This document shows, one piece after another, positions 24,358-37,300 of a stretch of DNA of 64,000 nt (position 1 is its first letter; every line of letters starts with the position of its first letter). The DNA comes from Sipunculus nudus. Lineage: Eukaryota > Annelida > Sipuncula > Golfingiida > Sipunculidae. The notes beneath the pieces are model-generated. The model was not told the DNA's origin, ran no database searches, and saw nothing but the letters and a program-made list of their open reading frames with translations. The position numbers were made by a program, and so were the translations under genes. The DNA lies in NCBI GenBank assembly GCA_026874595.1, contig CM049308.1, positions 12,670,001 through 12,734,000 on the forward strand, given 5' to 3'.

Positions 24358-25535
24358 TTTTCTAATTTTTTTCTCTATTTTTGAGACCTTTAAAGATATG
24401 AACATCTGTTAATATGGCACAAATCATAACAACTGGACCTAGAATCTTCATTCTTTACACACAGGGAGACTTATGAAAAATCTCCATGGAAACCTAAAAT
24501 TAGGTCTCTGTTACCCACATCCATTAAGCTGTATGGCTCCAAAATACCCCCCCCCCCCAGAATAATGAAAAATTTGATACAAAAACTCCAGTATTTCAAT
24601 AACTACAACACTGATGCTCATGATATTTGGCATACATATTGATCATGACATGTTCCTTCAGTTTTAGCAGACTGGGTGTGCCTCCTCTATTTTTTTCAAA
24701 TTTTTACGAATTATTTTCTCTATTTTTGAGACCTTTAAAGATGTGGTTATCTGTCAACAGGGTACAAATTGTAACAACTGGACCTAGAATCTTCATTCTT
24801 GTCATGCAAGGAGGCCCATGAAAAGTGTCTATGGAAACCTGAAATTAGGTCTCTGTTACCCATATCCTTCAAGCTATAGGACTCCAAAAGTATCCCTCAG
24901 AATAATGGAAAATTTGATACAAAAGCTGAAGTATCTGAACAACTTATCCAGAGACCACCATGCTTCTTTGCATGGATATTGACCATTAAGTGTTTTTATT
25001 AGTTCCTGCAGACTGGTGGAGCCACCTGTATTTTTTAAAGTTTACATTTTTTTTCTCTATTTTTGAGATATATTAATACAGATACAATCTCAGCCTGTTG
25101 GTTAATCTGTTTGATGCTTCAGTTGAATGGTTATATACTACCATTTAGATGATAAAATTTCCTTTTGCAAATCTCTTTCCAGTCAGCTGAGCCTCATGAC
25201 CCATGGGTCACTTGTTAATAACAAATTAAAGAAAAATAGAAAAGGAATTTGTAAGTTTATAATAACAGGAAATTAACTTGCAGTTACTGATGATATAAGA
25301 ATCTTGTATTGATGGATAGAATGTCACGTATTCCAAATAACACCATGGAGTCACCTATGGTATTTTTCAGTTCAATTTTAATGATACAAAATAAATCATA
25401 TGATTCATTACTAATCATTAGGGATTATATGAAGGAAATTAATGATAGACAAAGATGCAGTTGATAATATTTATCTAGATTCCTACTGTGTCTAGTGTGA
25501 ATTTAGTCCAAATGAATATATTACATATATATTTT

Positions 25536-27906
25536 AGCGAACCTGTGAGCTTACGCGATGGTGTGGCGTCGTCCGATGCTGTACATTAACCCATACTTTT
25601 TTGAAAACGGCAAGAATTAGCATCATCAAATTAAATGCATAAAATAAGTCTATCTTATTTTGCTTATTTTTTGGCTAACTGCATTTTCTTAGATTTTAAT
25701 AGGGAAAAAGCTAAAAAGCTTAAAAAATCTTCTCCTCCGAATCTGTTCAGCCAAATTGTCCAATATTTTACAATATGGAACAATCTCTCTCAAGTTTGTT
25801 TGAATGGTTTAAGTTCGGTGATTTTTGGCCGAGTTACAGGAAGTTGAACTTAGTCATCTGTCCAAAAAAGCATACTAAAATTACAATCTCAGAAATGGTT
25901 TGAGCTATCATAACCAAATTTTATGCCAATGTTGGTCACATGAGTCATATCTGAAATTGAGGTATTGGTGGCGCCACCTGCATCGGCCTTTTTTTGTAAG
26001 GGATCCATCAGTGCCTGTATCATACTGAAGTCTACAAATAACTTCTCTGAAACGATATGGCCAAATTGTTTAATATCGCACAGAAATGATCCTAGGGTAG
26101 TGCTTTCTGAAGTTTGTTCAAATGGTCTCAGTTCAGTGACTTTTGGGTAAGTTATTGGAAGCTGAATTTAGTCATATGACATAGCAGCCCATTTTAGCTA
26201 AGTGGCTAAAAAAATCTTCTTCTCTAAAACCACTGGGCCAATTTCTTTAATCTCACACATTAATTATCCTTAGATGTTGATAATTCAAGATTGTTCAAAT
26301 GGTCTCAGTTCAGTGACTTTTGGCTAAGTTATGGGAATCTGAATTTAGTCATATGCCGTAACAGCCCATTTTAGCTAAGTGGCTACAAAAATCTTCTTCT
26401 TAAAAAACCACTGGGCCAAATTTTTAAATCTCACACATTAATTATTCTTAGATGTTGATAACTCAAGTTTGTTCAAATGGTTTTGGTTCAATGAAGTTTG
26501 GCTGAATTATGGGAAGCTGAACTTTGCCATTTTGCTGTATTTTCCCATATGAATTATAAACCTACAAAATGTTTTTTGACTGATGATACTGAGGCCAGTT
26601 TGTTTAATATTTTGCAAGAATAATTCCCTGAATAATTCTTATAATAATTGTCTTTTATGGTTCCAAAGAATGAATTTTGGCTGATTTATAAAGATTGAAT
26701 TGAGTCATTTTACCATACATGTTAGCTGTGTGAAGCAGATATATCTAGCCTAGCACCAGTTTATCAGCATCCATTACATCATGCCTCTGGACATTTGGAT
26801 TTCAGATTATCTATGGAAAATATTGACAAGAATGTTTTTTAAAAGCTTTTAAAATGTAGATTCATGATATTAGATATCATCTGTACACTGACTAAAAATT
26901 TCTCAGGAATAGCAGGAGCTACCATCCCCAAATTTTATGCAATTATCTGTCACAAAATGTTGATGGATTCAGCTTATTTTTGCTATCTGCATTTACTTAG
27001 ATTTTACAGGGAAAAAGCTGAAAAAAACTTTAAAAGTCTTCTTCTTGTAAACGGTCAGTAATTTACAGAAATGATCCCAGAGGCGAGCCCTCTCAAGTTT
27101 GTTCAAATGGTTTGTGTTTGATAAATTTTAGCAGAGTTAAATAACAGGCTAAGATTGTGTATGTTTCTTGAATAGGTTGAGAAACTGCCAACTGTTTCAG
27201 ATTTGGCAACAGATCAAGAGTTCATTCAGTGCAGCCAAATATAGGTCAACAGTTCAATCAGTGCAGCCAAGCACAAGGCATGTGATCACCTCATGGGCAG
27301 CATGTGATCATTTCCTGGGTAGCTTGTGATCACCTCAGGAGTATCATGTGATCACCTCATTTTCATTCAGTGCAGCCAAGTACAGGTCAAAAGTTCACTC
27401 AGTCTAGCTAGGTGCAGGTCAAGAGTTCACTCAGTGCAGTAGCCTGAGCCAGTAATTTGTTACAGTACACTCAGGGCAACAGCTGTTCTCACCTCAGCCT
27501 GGTCAGCCCGGTGCATCAGACTCAAGGCCTGATATTCTGACCTGTCTATGTGTCTTTAATGGCTTTCTCGTTCACAAGACAGGTGTCGCCATCTACATTG
27601 ACTTTTGCAAAGTGTATGTGCCTGCTCAATTTTACGAAGGAATTTGATATATCAGCCTGAAATTGGGCATATTTATACATGTCAAATAGCTTTGTCGTAT
27701 ACAAGACTGATGGTGCCACCTACGAAATTTTTTGTGTTGTGTGCACCCGTGCCAGAATTTCAGCAGTGATGTTTGTGTATTGTTTCTTGTTCAAAATGTT
27801 TAGTACTTGCATTGTTCATATATATGAAAAGTAGTGGTTCAGCATTGAAGCGTTATACCTGGTGTATATCCATATGCACAGGTTCGCATTACGCCTGTAG
27901 GCCTTG
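25536..27906 (+). mobile_element. Family D Helentron-like element, complete copy
   Basis: Starts AGCGAACCTGTGAGC and ends ACAGGTTCGCATTACGCC, AGGCC-type hairpin, CTTG before TTTT. The 10-base GCGAACCTGT and ACAGGTTCGC are exact reverse complements. It contains repeated blocks of about 250 bp (markers CAAGTTTGTTCAAATGG and GAAGCTGAA), the 22-bp minisatellite at 27279-27361 and one GGTGGCGCCACC palindrome at 25967. No coding capacity. Confidence 0.85.
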
Positions 27907-28532
27907 TTTTTAATATAAATAAAAGCCATAAAACCAGGTACTTATGATCATTATTTGAATGTGTGAATTTTGTATATTCTGGATTCTCAACATCATTGTT
28001 TTGTGAAAACTGAATAAATACCAGAGATGGTGTGAATACTTTGCAGTTGTATATAAATATGAATATGTATATGTACTCCATTATAAAATTTCTTGCATAA
28101 AGAATGGGAATTCAGGTTAAAATGAAAGTATATGAATACCAGTGCAAATACTTTCAAAATGTATTCATGAATGCATTCATGAATATATTCTTTGAAATTA
28201 TTTTAATAATCATTTCAGTAATATTTCATTTTAAAAAATCATACAATTCTCTTATTATTTTTAATAAAAATTATAATTGGGACAATATTTGTTATTTTTT
28301 TTAATAAATAGTTAAACTCTTATATTATATGTTCTGTTTATAAGTTATATGGCCAAGTCAAAATCTGTGTGACAATAGTACTCCATTTGTTAATAAAATA
28401 AATGAAATCAGTCCTCTTCCCAGTCTCAAAAGGTACTATCAAAATCATACATAAGCTAAACAACTCATAATACTGCCTATATTTATTACATACAAAACCA
28501 GCATGTGCCTCATTTCTAAATCATATTTTTTT
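27907..28532 (+). other. Intron 2 unique segment
   Basis: Very AT-rich sequence between two repeat elements. I see no gene, repeat family or exon. Confidence 0.5.
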
Positions 28533-31500
28533 AGCTCAGCTGACTGAAAGTCATCTGAGCTATAGCGATCACTCTTTGTCCGTCGTCCGTCTGTCCATCT
28601 GTCCGTCCGTTTACAAGGCACAAATCGTAACCGCTGGACCTAGAACCTTGTAACTTGGGATTCTGAGAGGTCCATAAAAAATCTCCTTGGAAACCAGAAA
28701 TTAGGTCTCTGTTACCCATATCCTTCGAGCTATGTGGCCCCAAAGTACCCCCCAGAAAAGTCAAAAATTTCATACAAAAACTTCAATATCTCATTAACTA
28801 CTTGACTGATGGTCATGATTTTTGGCATACATATTGATCATGAGATGTTACATCACTTCCTGCAGACTGGTGGCGCCACCTGTATTTTTCGATTTTTTAC
28901 GAATTTTTTCCTCTATTTTTGAGACCTTTAAAAATGTGAACATCTGTTAACAAGGCACAAATCATAAAGACTGGACTTAGAATCTTAATTCTTGACACAC
29001 TGAGAGGTCCATGAAAAATCTCCTTGGAAACCAGAAATTAGGTCTCTGTTACCCATATCCTTTGAGCTATGGGGCCCCAAAGTACCCCCCAGAATAGTAA
29101 AACATTTCATACAAAAACTTCAATATTTCAATAACTACATCACTGATGGTCTTTATTTTTGGCATACATATTGATCATGAGATGTTCGATCAGTTCCTGC
29201 AGACTGGTGGCGCCACCTGTACTGTTTGATTTTTTACGATTTTTTCCTCTATTTTTGAGACCTTTGAGGATGCTGTCATCTGTTAGCGTGGCACAAATCG
29301 TAACGACTGGACCTAGAATCTTCATTTTCAACACACTGAGAGACCTATGAAAAGTCTCCATGGAAACCAGAAATTAGGTCTCTGTTACCCATATCCTTTG
29401 AGCTATGGGGCCCAAAATTACCCCCCAGAATAGTCAAAAATTTCATACAAAAACTTCAATATCTCATTAACTACATCACTGATGGTCATGATTTTCGACA
29501 TACATATTGATCATGAGATGTTTCATCAGTTTGTGCAGACTGGTGGCGCAACCTGTATTTTTCAATGTTCACGAATTGTTTTCTCCATTTTTGAGACCTT
29601 TAAGGATGTAGTTATCTGTCAACAGGGTACAAATCGTAACGACTGGACCTAGAATCTTCGTTCTTGACACACAGGGAGACCCATGATAAGTCTCCATGGA
29701 AACCTGAAATTTGGTCTCTGTTACCCATATCCTTTGAGCTATGGCACTCCAAAGTACAGCTCAGAATAATGGAAAATTTGATACAAAAGCTAAAGTATCT
29801 GAACAACTAATGCAGAGATAACCATAATTGTTTGCATGGATATTGATCATGGAGTGTTTCATAAGTTTCTGCAGACTGGTGGCACTACTTGTATTTGTTC
29901 GGTTTTTTTAACGAAATTTTTCTGTATTTTTTAGACCTTTAAAGATATGAACATCTGTTAACAGGGCACAAATCATAAAAACTGGACCAAGAATCTTCAT
30001 TCTTGACACACAGGGAGACCCATGAAAAGTCTCCATGGAAACTTGAAATTAGGTCTCTGTTACCCATATTCTTTAAGCTGTATGGGTCCAAAATACCCCC
30101 CCCCCCCCCCCCCAGAATAATGGAAAATTTGATACAAAAACTGCAGTATTTCAATAACTACAACACTGATGGTCATGATTTTCGGCATACATATTGATCA
30201 TGAGCTGTTCCATCAGTTTCTGCAGACTGGGTGTGCCACCTCTATTTTTTTTCAAATTTTTACGAATTTTTTCTTTTTTTTTGAGACCTTTAAAGATGTG
30301 GTTATCTGTCAACAGGGTACAAATCGCAACAACTGGACCTAGAATCTTCATTCTTGTCATGCAAGGAGGCCCATGAAAGGTGCCTGTGGAAACTTGAAAT
30401 TAGGTCTCTGTTACCCATATCCTTCAAGCTATAGGACTCTGAAGTATCCCTCAGAATAATGGACAATTTGATACAAAAGCTGGATATTGACCATTAAGTG
30501 TTTTTATTAGTTTCTGCAGACTGGTGGAGCCACCTGTATTTTTGTATCTGCCAAAACGAAGTTTTGCGGATACTATGTTTTTGACCGAGTTCCTCCACCG
30601 CGGCGGCGTTCGTTTCCAGAGAGCTCCTCGGAGACTAATGGACCGATTTTTCCCAAACTTACACCTATAATCGGGTCACATGTGAACTGGTGCGTATACA
30701 TCCAGGATAGCTTTCTTGATTTTATGACAGGTGGCGCCACCTACGTTCACGTTCACGCTGATGACATCCAAGCTTATATCTTGAGAACCGTTTGACTGAT
30801 CAGGAAATAAAATTTTTACAAATGTAGCCCTTTGATAGCTCTGTAACATACACAAAAAATGGTGGCGCCACCTGTAACAATGTTTGCACAGCGTCTGTCT
30901 GTTAGTCTGCCGTGGCCTAAAATCACTCATTTCTGTGTAGTGGTTCGACATAACTGCCTAAAATTTTGCAGGTTTATACATCGTGGACAGCTTTCTTGAT
31001 TTTATGACAGGTGGCGCCTCCTACATTCTAGTTAACGCTGCACACATCCAAGCTCATATCTCAGGAACCATTTGACCGATTGGGCCAAAATTGTGCATGT
31101 GTTTAGATCTCACATAGGTCTTTATCATACACAAAACTGGAGGGGTTACCTGCAAAGATTTTTGCACAGTGTTTGTCTGTTTGTCTGCCATGGGCAAAAA
31201 TCGCTCATATACATGTAGTGGTTTGACTTTTCTGCCTAAAATTTTGCAGGTGTATACAACTTGGACAGCTTTCTGGATTTGTGGTAGGTGGCACAACCTA
31301 CATACACATTTAGGCTGCAGACATCCATGCTAATATGCAACATACCTCACTCTATTTCCCCTTGCCACTCAATCCATGCCTCACTATCCGATTTTGGCAG
31401 ATACATGTAGTCACTTGTCGGTTACCCGTATTCTAGTTTTAAAAGTTTACACATTTTTCTCTATTTTTGAGATATATAAATACAGACTAAATCTTGGCCT

Positions 31501-31618
31501 GTTGGTTAATCTGTTTGATGCTTCAGTTGAATGGGTATATACTACCATTCTGATGATAAAATTTCCTTTTGCGAATCTCTTCCCAGTCAGCTGAGCGTCA
31601 TGACCCATGGGTCACTTG
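28533..31618 (+). mobile_element. Family B Helentron-like element, full length
   Basis: The 5' end is a near-hairpin (AGCTCAGCTGAC, loop TGAAA, GTCATCTGAGCT). A GTCCGTC-rich stretch follows, then about six core units of roughly 340 bp (marker GAGACCTTTAAAG at intervals of about 339 from 28919), then the 3' end GTCAGCTGAGC, hairpin TGACCC AT GGGTCA and CTTG. GTCAGCTGAGC is the exact reverse complement of the 5' GCTCAGCTGAC. A family F element is nested at 30544-31436. No coding capacity. Confidence 0.85.
30544..31436 (+). mobile_element. Family F Helentron-like element nested in family B
   Basis: Starts GTATCTGCCAAAAC, loop GAA, GTTTTGCGGATAC (near-perfect hairpin) and ends with TTTTGGCAGATAC, then ATTCTAG before TTTT. 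The 13-base GTATCTGCCAAAA and TTTTGGCAGATAC are exact reverse complements. The empty site is visible at about 25028 in the other family B copy (CTGTATTTTTTAAAGTTT), so both boundaries are well fixed. It contains two GGTGGCGCCACC palindromes, at 30730 and 30861. Confidence 0.88.
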
Positions 31619-31632
31619 TTATCATATATAAC

Positions 31633-31662
31633 AGCTGAGCGCCGTGACCCATAGGTCCCTTG
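31633..31662 (+). repeat. Isolated B/E-type 3' terminus
   Basis: CAGCTGAGCGCCGTGACCCATAGGTCCCTTG repeats the 3' end design 14 bases after the family B end. It is a leftover end of a related element, or a nested insertion at the same T-rich target. Confidence 0.6.
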
Positions 31663-32084
31663 TTGCTTCATTCTTCCTGCTGAAGTGTTGAAATATTTCT
31701 TACCCCTTCCTGCTGAAGTGAGGGGATATTTCTTAGTCTTTCCTACTGAACTGTGAAGATTTTCCTTTTATCTTTCCTTCTGAAATCTGAAATGTAGTGA
31801 TAGTTCTTTATCCTTCCTGCTAAACTGTGACAATACCCATTACCTTTTCTGTTGAGAGGCAGTTAATTAGTAATATTCCTTTAAACCATCTGGTTTTACA
31901 ACTGAGCTCTACCCTTACTTGCTCTCATTTATTACTTGTAATATATATAACATGCATTACGATTAATTTTGGGGTATTTGCATTCGTACAGCTGTTGTTC
32001 AGTTCACAGTTTGTTTTATTCACTGCATAGTTTTCTTGTTGGTGGAACTCCTCATTTTTACAGCAGTGCACAATTTTATTTCAG
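31663..32084 (+). repeat. Degenerate TTCCTGCTGAA repeats and intron 2 acceptor
   Basis: From about 31670 to 31860, the motif CCTTCCTGCTGAAGTGT recurs four or five times in decayed form at irregular 40-50-base spacing. The rest is AT-rich and ends in TTTATTTCAG, the acceptor of exon 3. Confidence 0.5.
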
Positions 32085-32180
32085 CTTGCAAAAATGAAGG
32101 TTGTGCAACCTGTGATCATACTACACATGCCTGTTCAACCTGTTTAACTGGTTATACCAAAGTTTCAACAAAATGTGAAG
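32085..32180 (+). CDS. Furin-like cysteine-rich module exon 3
   Basis: Exon of 96 bases, acceptor TTTATTTCAG, donor GAAG|GTAAGT, phase 1-1. It encodes about 32 residues beginning ACKNEGCATCDHTTHACSTC. Cysteine spacing is C-x4-C-x2-C-x6-C-x2-C-x10-C, followed by Gly across the splice. The GY dipeptide in the last loop (LTGYTK) is typical of furin-like and GF-receptor repeats. It lies between introns of about 11.4 kb each. Whether it joins exon 2 directly or further exons are missed cannot be told without transcripts. Confidence 0.88.
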
Positions 32181-32262
32181 GTAAGTCTGCTCCATTTTGG
32201 AAGATAAGATATGATTTAAAATTACAGTTGAGCAAGAAAAGCCTAAAAATTGTTTCAGTTTA

Positions 32263-32570
32263 CTCAGCTGACCCTACATGACAGCAGTAACCACATATAT
32301 TAGTACATCTGACTACTAGTCAACTGCATGAGCTACAGAGATGGTCCTTTGTCCATCCATTGGTCAGACCCATTTTGAAACTTTTAGAATTACCGATCTG
32401 AAATTTGACAGACTGTCAGATGTCCCTCAGGTTTCCTACCAAGCCCAGTACTTGGTCACTGCAACTCTGTTAAAGAAAAACCTCCATTTTCCGTTGAAAA
32501 CTTATGGTTATACTTCAGGCATGCTTATATAAAACCACTGGCATTCTTTTTACCATGTTTGGCATACTGA

Positions 32571-32610
<40 letters not shown>
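32263..32610 (+). mobile_element. Family E fragment with (CT)n
   Basis: The stretch from about 32315 resembles the first 350 bases of the family E element at 9015 (shared blocks GAAATTTGACA..CAGATGTCCC and AAAGAAAAACCTC). The 5' end is decayed. A (CT)n tract lies at 32575-32604. Downstream sequence loses similarity. Confidence 0.55.
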
Positions 32611-32614
<4 letters not shown>

Positions 32615-34110
32615 CTTTTTCAGAATTGCCTAGCAGTGGTACCAAATCACTTTACAGAATGATAAGCAAGTACTGCAATTTGATGAGCAGATTTGTGTGC
32701 TGGAGGTGATAGCCATTGAATTCAAAATATATTTTTTTTAAACCAAGGGTTTAACCTGTATAAATTTCCCACTTGGGCCTTGCATATTTAATAAATAGTT
32801 TCTCGACTGAAGAAATGAAAAGTGGTGGGGAGGATGAGGGAAAATAAAAATAAATATAATACAAAAGTTAAAAATGAAAAGCACCATTTTTTCCCATATA
32901 AATTTTACAAATGATGAAATGAATAGATGAGAGCTATATGTGCTTTCAGTAATCTCAGTATCTGAAGAAGATCCTCTTTACTTCCTTAAAATACTTTTAT
33001 AAAAACATTTTTGTAAAAACAATCAGTCCACTTTCTTATCAAAACAGCTGGAAAGTTTATAATGACCTGTATGTGAGACTGGTTGCAAGAGTTCAGAGTT
33101 AATTCCGATGTATGTAATATGGTCAGTGGCAATACAAAGCTTACAAGTAATAAAGGAAAGTTTAGGCAAATGAAAATGGCCATGTAATATACCATTAAAA
33201 AAAAAAAACGCACATTAAAGCAATGTCAAGGTTCATCAGGGTCATCCAGTCAGAGAGATCAAATAAAAGTAAAAGCAAACGGCCCTTTTATCTTAATATC
33301 AATGAAATCATCTTTAAGATATGATCTGTTGTCAATCAGTAAACAAAACCTCACAAACACAATACAAAAAGCATAATATATAAAATATGGTAAAATATAC
33401 CCCTCAGGAATTTATCCAAATAATCAAATGAAGTAAAAGTTTACCCCTCAGAAATGTAAACAATTGCACATAAAAAATCAAGCTAATATAAATATTTCAT
33501 GAATGTTTTGCAACAAGGTTCGTACATCAATCACTTGACAAAAGATTCTGAGCCCTTTAAACAGCGCCTTTACGTGGTTGCAGTATTACGTGGTATTGGC
33601 CGCTCTAAATAACACACATGCAGGTGCCCAATGCTATTTTTAGCATTTCATTTTGTGATAATTTGATTGACAGTTTGTTTGCTTGTGACAATCTTTCAGA
33701 ACATCAGTGGAAAAAGACCCCGCCCAGCAGCCCCAGAAAGAGAGCCCATCAGAGATCCATAGTATACTACGCGTATGCGTGTTTAGTACGATTCATTCAT
33801 GTGATTTCATGGCAATAAAAATGGTTTGTGTGCAACAATTTAAGTGTTCACAAATGCTATGCGACAAGCAAACACACGGCGATAAGATACCCAATTTACC
33901 AAAAGTAGCTTATTTCATACTGAAATTCCATAATCAAACCTTGTAATGACATGTTTGCAGCCATTTTGGCAGAACTATAGAAACCGGGCTTCAGCCTAGC
34001 GCCGGTGAAACGGGTGTCGCATAATAAATTGTTTCCTGGAAAAGGCCGATACATATCATTTTCCTCAGAATTCCTGTATTTAATTTTGCTCATAGCTGGA
34101 GTTTATTATA
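32611..34110. other. Intron 3 unique sequence
   Basis: AT-rich and without recognised repeats or exons. The open frames at 33618-33946 lack homology I can recognise and have no domain features. The region around 33960-34030 is less AT-rich but shows no gene. Confidence 0.45.
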
Positions 34111-34116
34111 TTAGAG

Positions 34117-34182
34117 GAGGAGTGGTCCGGGGAACCTGGGTTCCCCGTCTGAACGGGGGTGTGGGGGCGGAGCCCCCACCTA
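34117..34182. repeat. Two adjacent GC-rich perfect hairpins
   Basis: GGGGAACC T GGTTCCCC-type arms at about 34132-34149 are followed by GTGGGGGC GGA GCCCCCAC at about 34160-34178. Both are strongly GC-rich in an AT-rich neighbourhood. They may be the end of a transposable element; a tRNA-like sequence follows about 110 bases later. Confidence 0.7.
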
Positions 34183-34287
34183 AAGCTTAATTTTCCTGTT
34201 AAAATAGTAAATGGTTTCCCATTTTCGCGATAGATGCCTCTTCAATCGCAGATATAAATGAACAAAACTTGCTCCTGCTGGTATCTC

Positions 34288-34362
34288 GTCTTCACCGCTC
34301 ACTTAGTAGCGTGTAGGGCTCCTAGTCCAGAGATCGTAGGTTCGATTCCCGATTCAGGCGAC
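34288..34362 (+). repeat. tRNA-like sequence (SINE head or tRNA pseudogene)
   Basis: A 75-base stretch has a good internal B box (GGTTCGATTCC at 34339-34349), a D-arm-like CTCACTTAGTAGCGTG and a possible anticodon loop CTCCTAG. The acceptor ends pair poorly (GTCTTC against GGCGAC) and the anticodon and T stems contain mismatches, so it is not a credible functional tRNA. A tRNA-derived SINE is the best explanation; I could not define its tail. Confidence 0.45.
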
Positions 34363-37300
34363 TTCTGATGCTTAGTAGTTGTTTATGTTAGAAGAGTTGA
34401 GTGTAGGGACATCTACAGGGAAAAGTAGGAGTTAAAATAGGGAATGAGAGGTGACAATTTTATATATATGTTCCTCAATACAAGCGAAGCCCGCGTTCTA
34501 TAGTGGCTCCGCCATTTTAATAAAGATATTTAAAAAAGTAAGAAACAGAAACAATTGAAAATGATAGGGAAAGTTATCACCTGATAAAAATAAAAGACAT
34601 ATCATGGAGTTTACCCTGAAATCCAAGCTGTTTAACAAAACATCAACAATCGAGCGTCTCTCCCTGTCGAGCATCTCCCAAATTGAAATTAGACGGAGGT
34701 CATCACTTATACTGGTGGTAGCATATAGTAGCACATAGTGGCAATTTAGAATACTGTTGTAATCAGAAAAATATGCTGATATCAGCAGTGGCACCTAGTG
34801 GCTGTTTAAGAGACTATTGTTAAACCCATACATGTGTGAACCGTCGGATGCTGCCTACTTGTCACCGCTGAATAACGGACGTGTGTGGAATTCTTACATA
34901 TTTTCTTTCTGGAATTCAACAGAAATGAAATGTTCAACAGGGATGGAATTTTTATACAAATAATTTTAGTTCGCAGTGACTGCTGTGCAAATTTTCTTTT
35001 GCCTCACAGGACTGTCAAATTGATTAGCAAAAGGCGATGCAAACCCTAATACACTTTTGTTTTATTAATTGTTAAACAATAATCAACAATTATTTGTTGG
35101 CCATGACATCAAAGTCAGTTTTTCTATCACTTCAGCAAATATAGTTGATCTAAATATCAAAAACCAGACTTGAATATATAAAATGAAAAAAAAGTTATGA
35201 TATTTTTAATGTGTCAAATGTAGCTTGTTTACTGTGTTATATTGTTGCAAGTGGATTTCTAATTTTTGTAATAATACCCCTATACAAAATGATACCTGGG
35301 ACTGGGGATGTCTGTCATCACTGATATATTTTATGAAATATGCACATTCCTTTCAGAAAAAAAACTAGAAGATGCTAGTCAAGAATTCAAAAAAATTACC
35401 ACACTACAGCTAATATGCCTGATGTTATGCAGAGTTGACATTTACCCTATATGTCTTTTTAAATGAGGACACCAAACTAGGTAATGGGCTCAGTTTAATT
35501 TTGTTACTTCCTAATACACTACATTAAAGCATACTGTTAAAATTAGGCCAAAAATTCTACTCAGGCAAGTTTTGATACAATAAATCTGCTTTCACAGATT
35601 GTTGTAAATTTTCCGCAAGATTGTGTAGTGTCCGTAGACACTATCTCACTGCTTTTACAAATGTAATTATCCTCAGTTCTTAATTTTCTTTAGAAATTGT
35701 AACAGTCACTGTTTAGAAAAATATCAAAATAATTTTCAAGTTTCATTCGATATGATATACAAATGGGCCAACATGTACAAATGTAGTGTCCCTAGACATG
35801 TAGTGTCCGTTGAAAAGCTGATTTAAGAACAGCTATTGTCTCCATCTACAGTAAAAACAAACTATTTATTAGCCAAATTATCATTAAATTATCCAGGTGT
35901 CAAGAAAAAAAACTAACAAATAAAGCTCAGTTTTTCTTTGCCATTATTTGAAGATCATAACATACAAGTTTTTATGAGCAAAGCACCCTGAAATATATTC
36001 AAGTAAATGATGCCCATTACACATAATTTAAAAACATGTTCTTCAGAAACTGTTTCTTTAGAAATTATAGTAGTCACTGTTTAGATAAATATCAAAATAT
36101 TTTTAAAGTTCCATCCTATATGATATACAGATGGGCTGACATGTACAAATGAAGTGTCCGTAGACACTGATCTTAAAACAGCTATTTATTAGCCAAAATT
36201 GTCAGTAAATAACCAAGGAATCAATAAAATTCAAAAGTTAATAAATAGATCCCAGTTTTTCTTTAACACCATTAGTGGAATAGCCAAGTTTTAATACCCT
36301 TTAATATAATATACTAAGTATTTAATTGCAATTACACATGGTATTTTAAATACATTCATACATTTACTGTTCATTGATTTACTGTATTAAAAACAAACAG
36401 AACTTTATTTGTCTTGATCATTATGTGTCTTTACCATTATCTCATGTTCCTTAATTTGAAACTGGGTAACAGACAAGGGGAGCTATCAACATTTTGAGTA
36501 GTGCCAGGATGAAAAGCAGCCATTATTAATTTTGAATAAGCAAGGTCATCAGTGGTCATTCTGAACCAATCAGGAAGCTACTGGTATCAGACTTCCAAGG
36601 AGTTTTTGACACTTATAAGAATAAACAGCATTTGATAATGCTGCATTTTAAATAAATTTCTCAATCTGATACTGATTCTTATATAGGATTCTTTATCATT
36701 ATCAAGTTTATTGAGAAAGGGGTTTTTAACCATAGTTTATAGAGAAAGTTGAAAAAAAACACTTATAAGTTATTCTTAAGAATTAACACATGCACATTTG
36801 ATAATATAATGCATTTTATTAAAAAAAAAACTTTGAACAATGGTCATATAGGTTCATTTTAATAAAATTTATAAAAACAGGTTATTTGAAAGGATATGGA
36901 TTGACTCTAAATGAAGAACATTCTTTCAGTCTGAATAAGTTATGTTCTTTATCAACCCAGATCAAAAGATGTGATGCAGGGTGTCCATATACATTAAAGA
37001 GATAAGGTTTATAATTTTACATCGTTAAATCATGTTATTCAAAAAGGATTGGAATTATTAGCATAAGTATCATAAAAACAATCAGTTCAAAATGACATTA
37101 ATAAGTTTATATGATGCTTCATCTAAGTGTTAAAGTTTCACATTTGATACTTCTTTCAGTTACCATCATTAAGGATAAATTGACATACTGTTTAGGACCT
37201 GCTGCACTACCTTATATATAGCTTATAAATAGATCATTATGGTTGATGTTTATATCTGAAGTGTGGACTTTTATTACTTTTAAATCTGTGTAACAGTGAC

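Larger units (their letters stand above)
20713..25214 (+). mobile_element. Family B Helentron-like element, composite with two nested insertions
   Basis: The family B core unit (about 340 bp) is present in three pieces: 20713-20824, 22709-22846 and 24358-25214. A TA-duplicating transposon and a family A element lie between them. The pieces join in the same order as the uninterrupted units at 29660-29980. The 5' end is missing; the 3' end has GTCAGCTGAGC, the hairpin TGACCC AT GGGTCA and CTTG before TT. C runs near 24546 vary between units. Confidence 0.8.

Noticed and set aside
34288-34362. A functional tRNA gene
   Set aside because: The B box is good, but the acceptor, anticodon and T stems have several mismatches, so a SINE or pseudogene is more likely.
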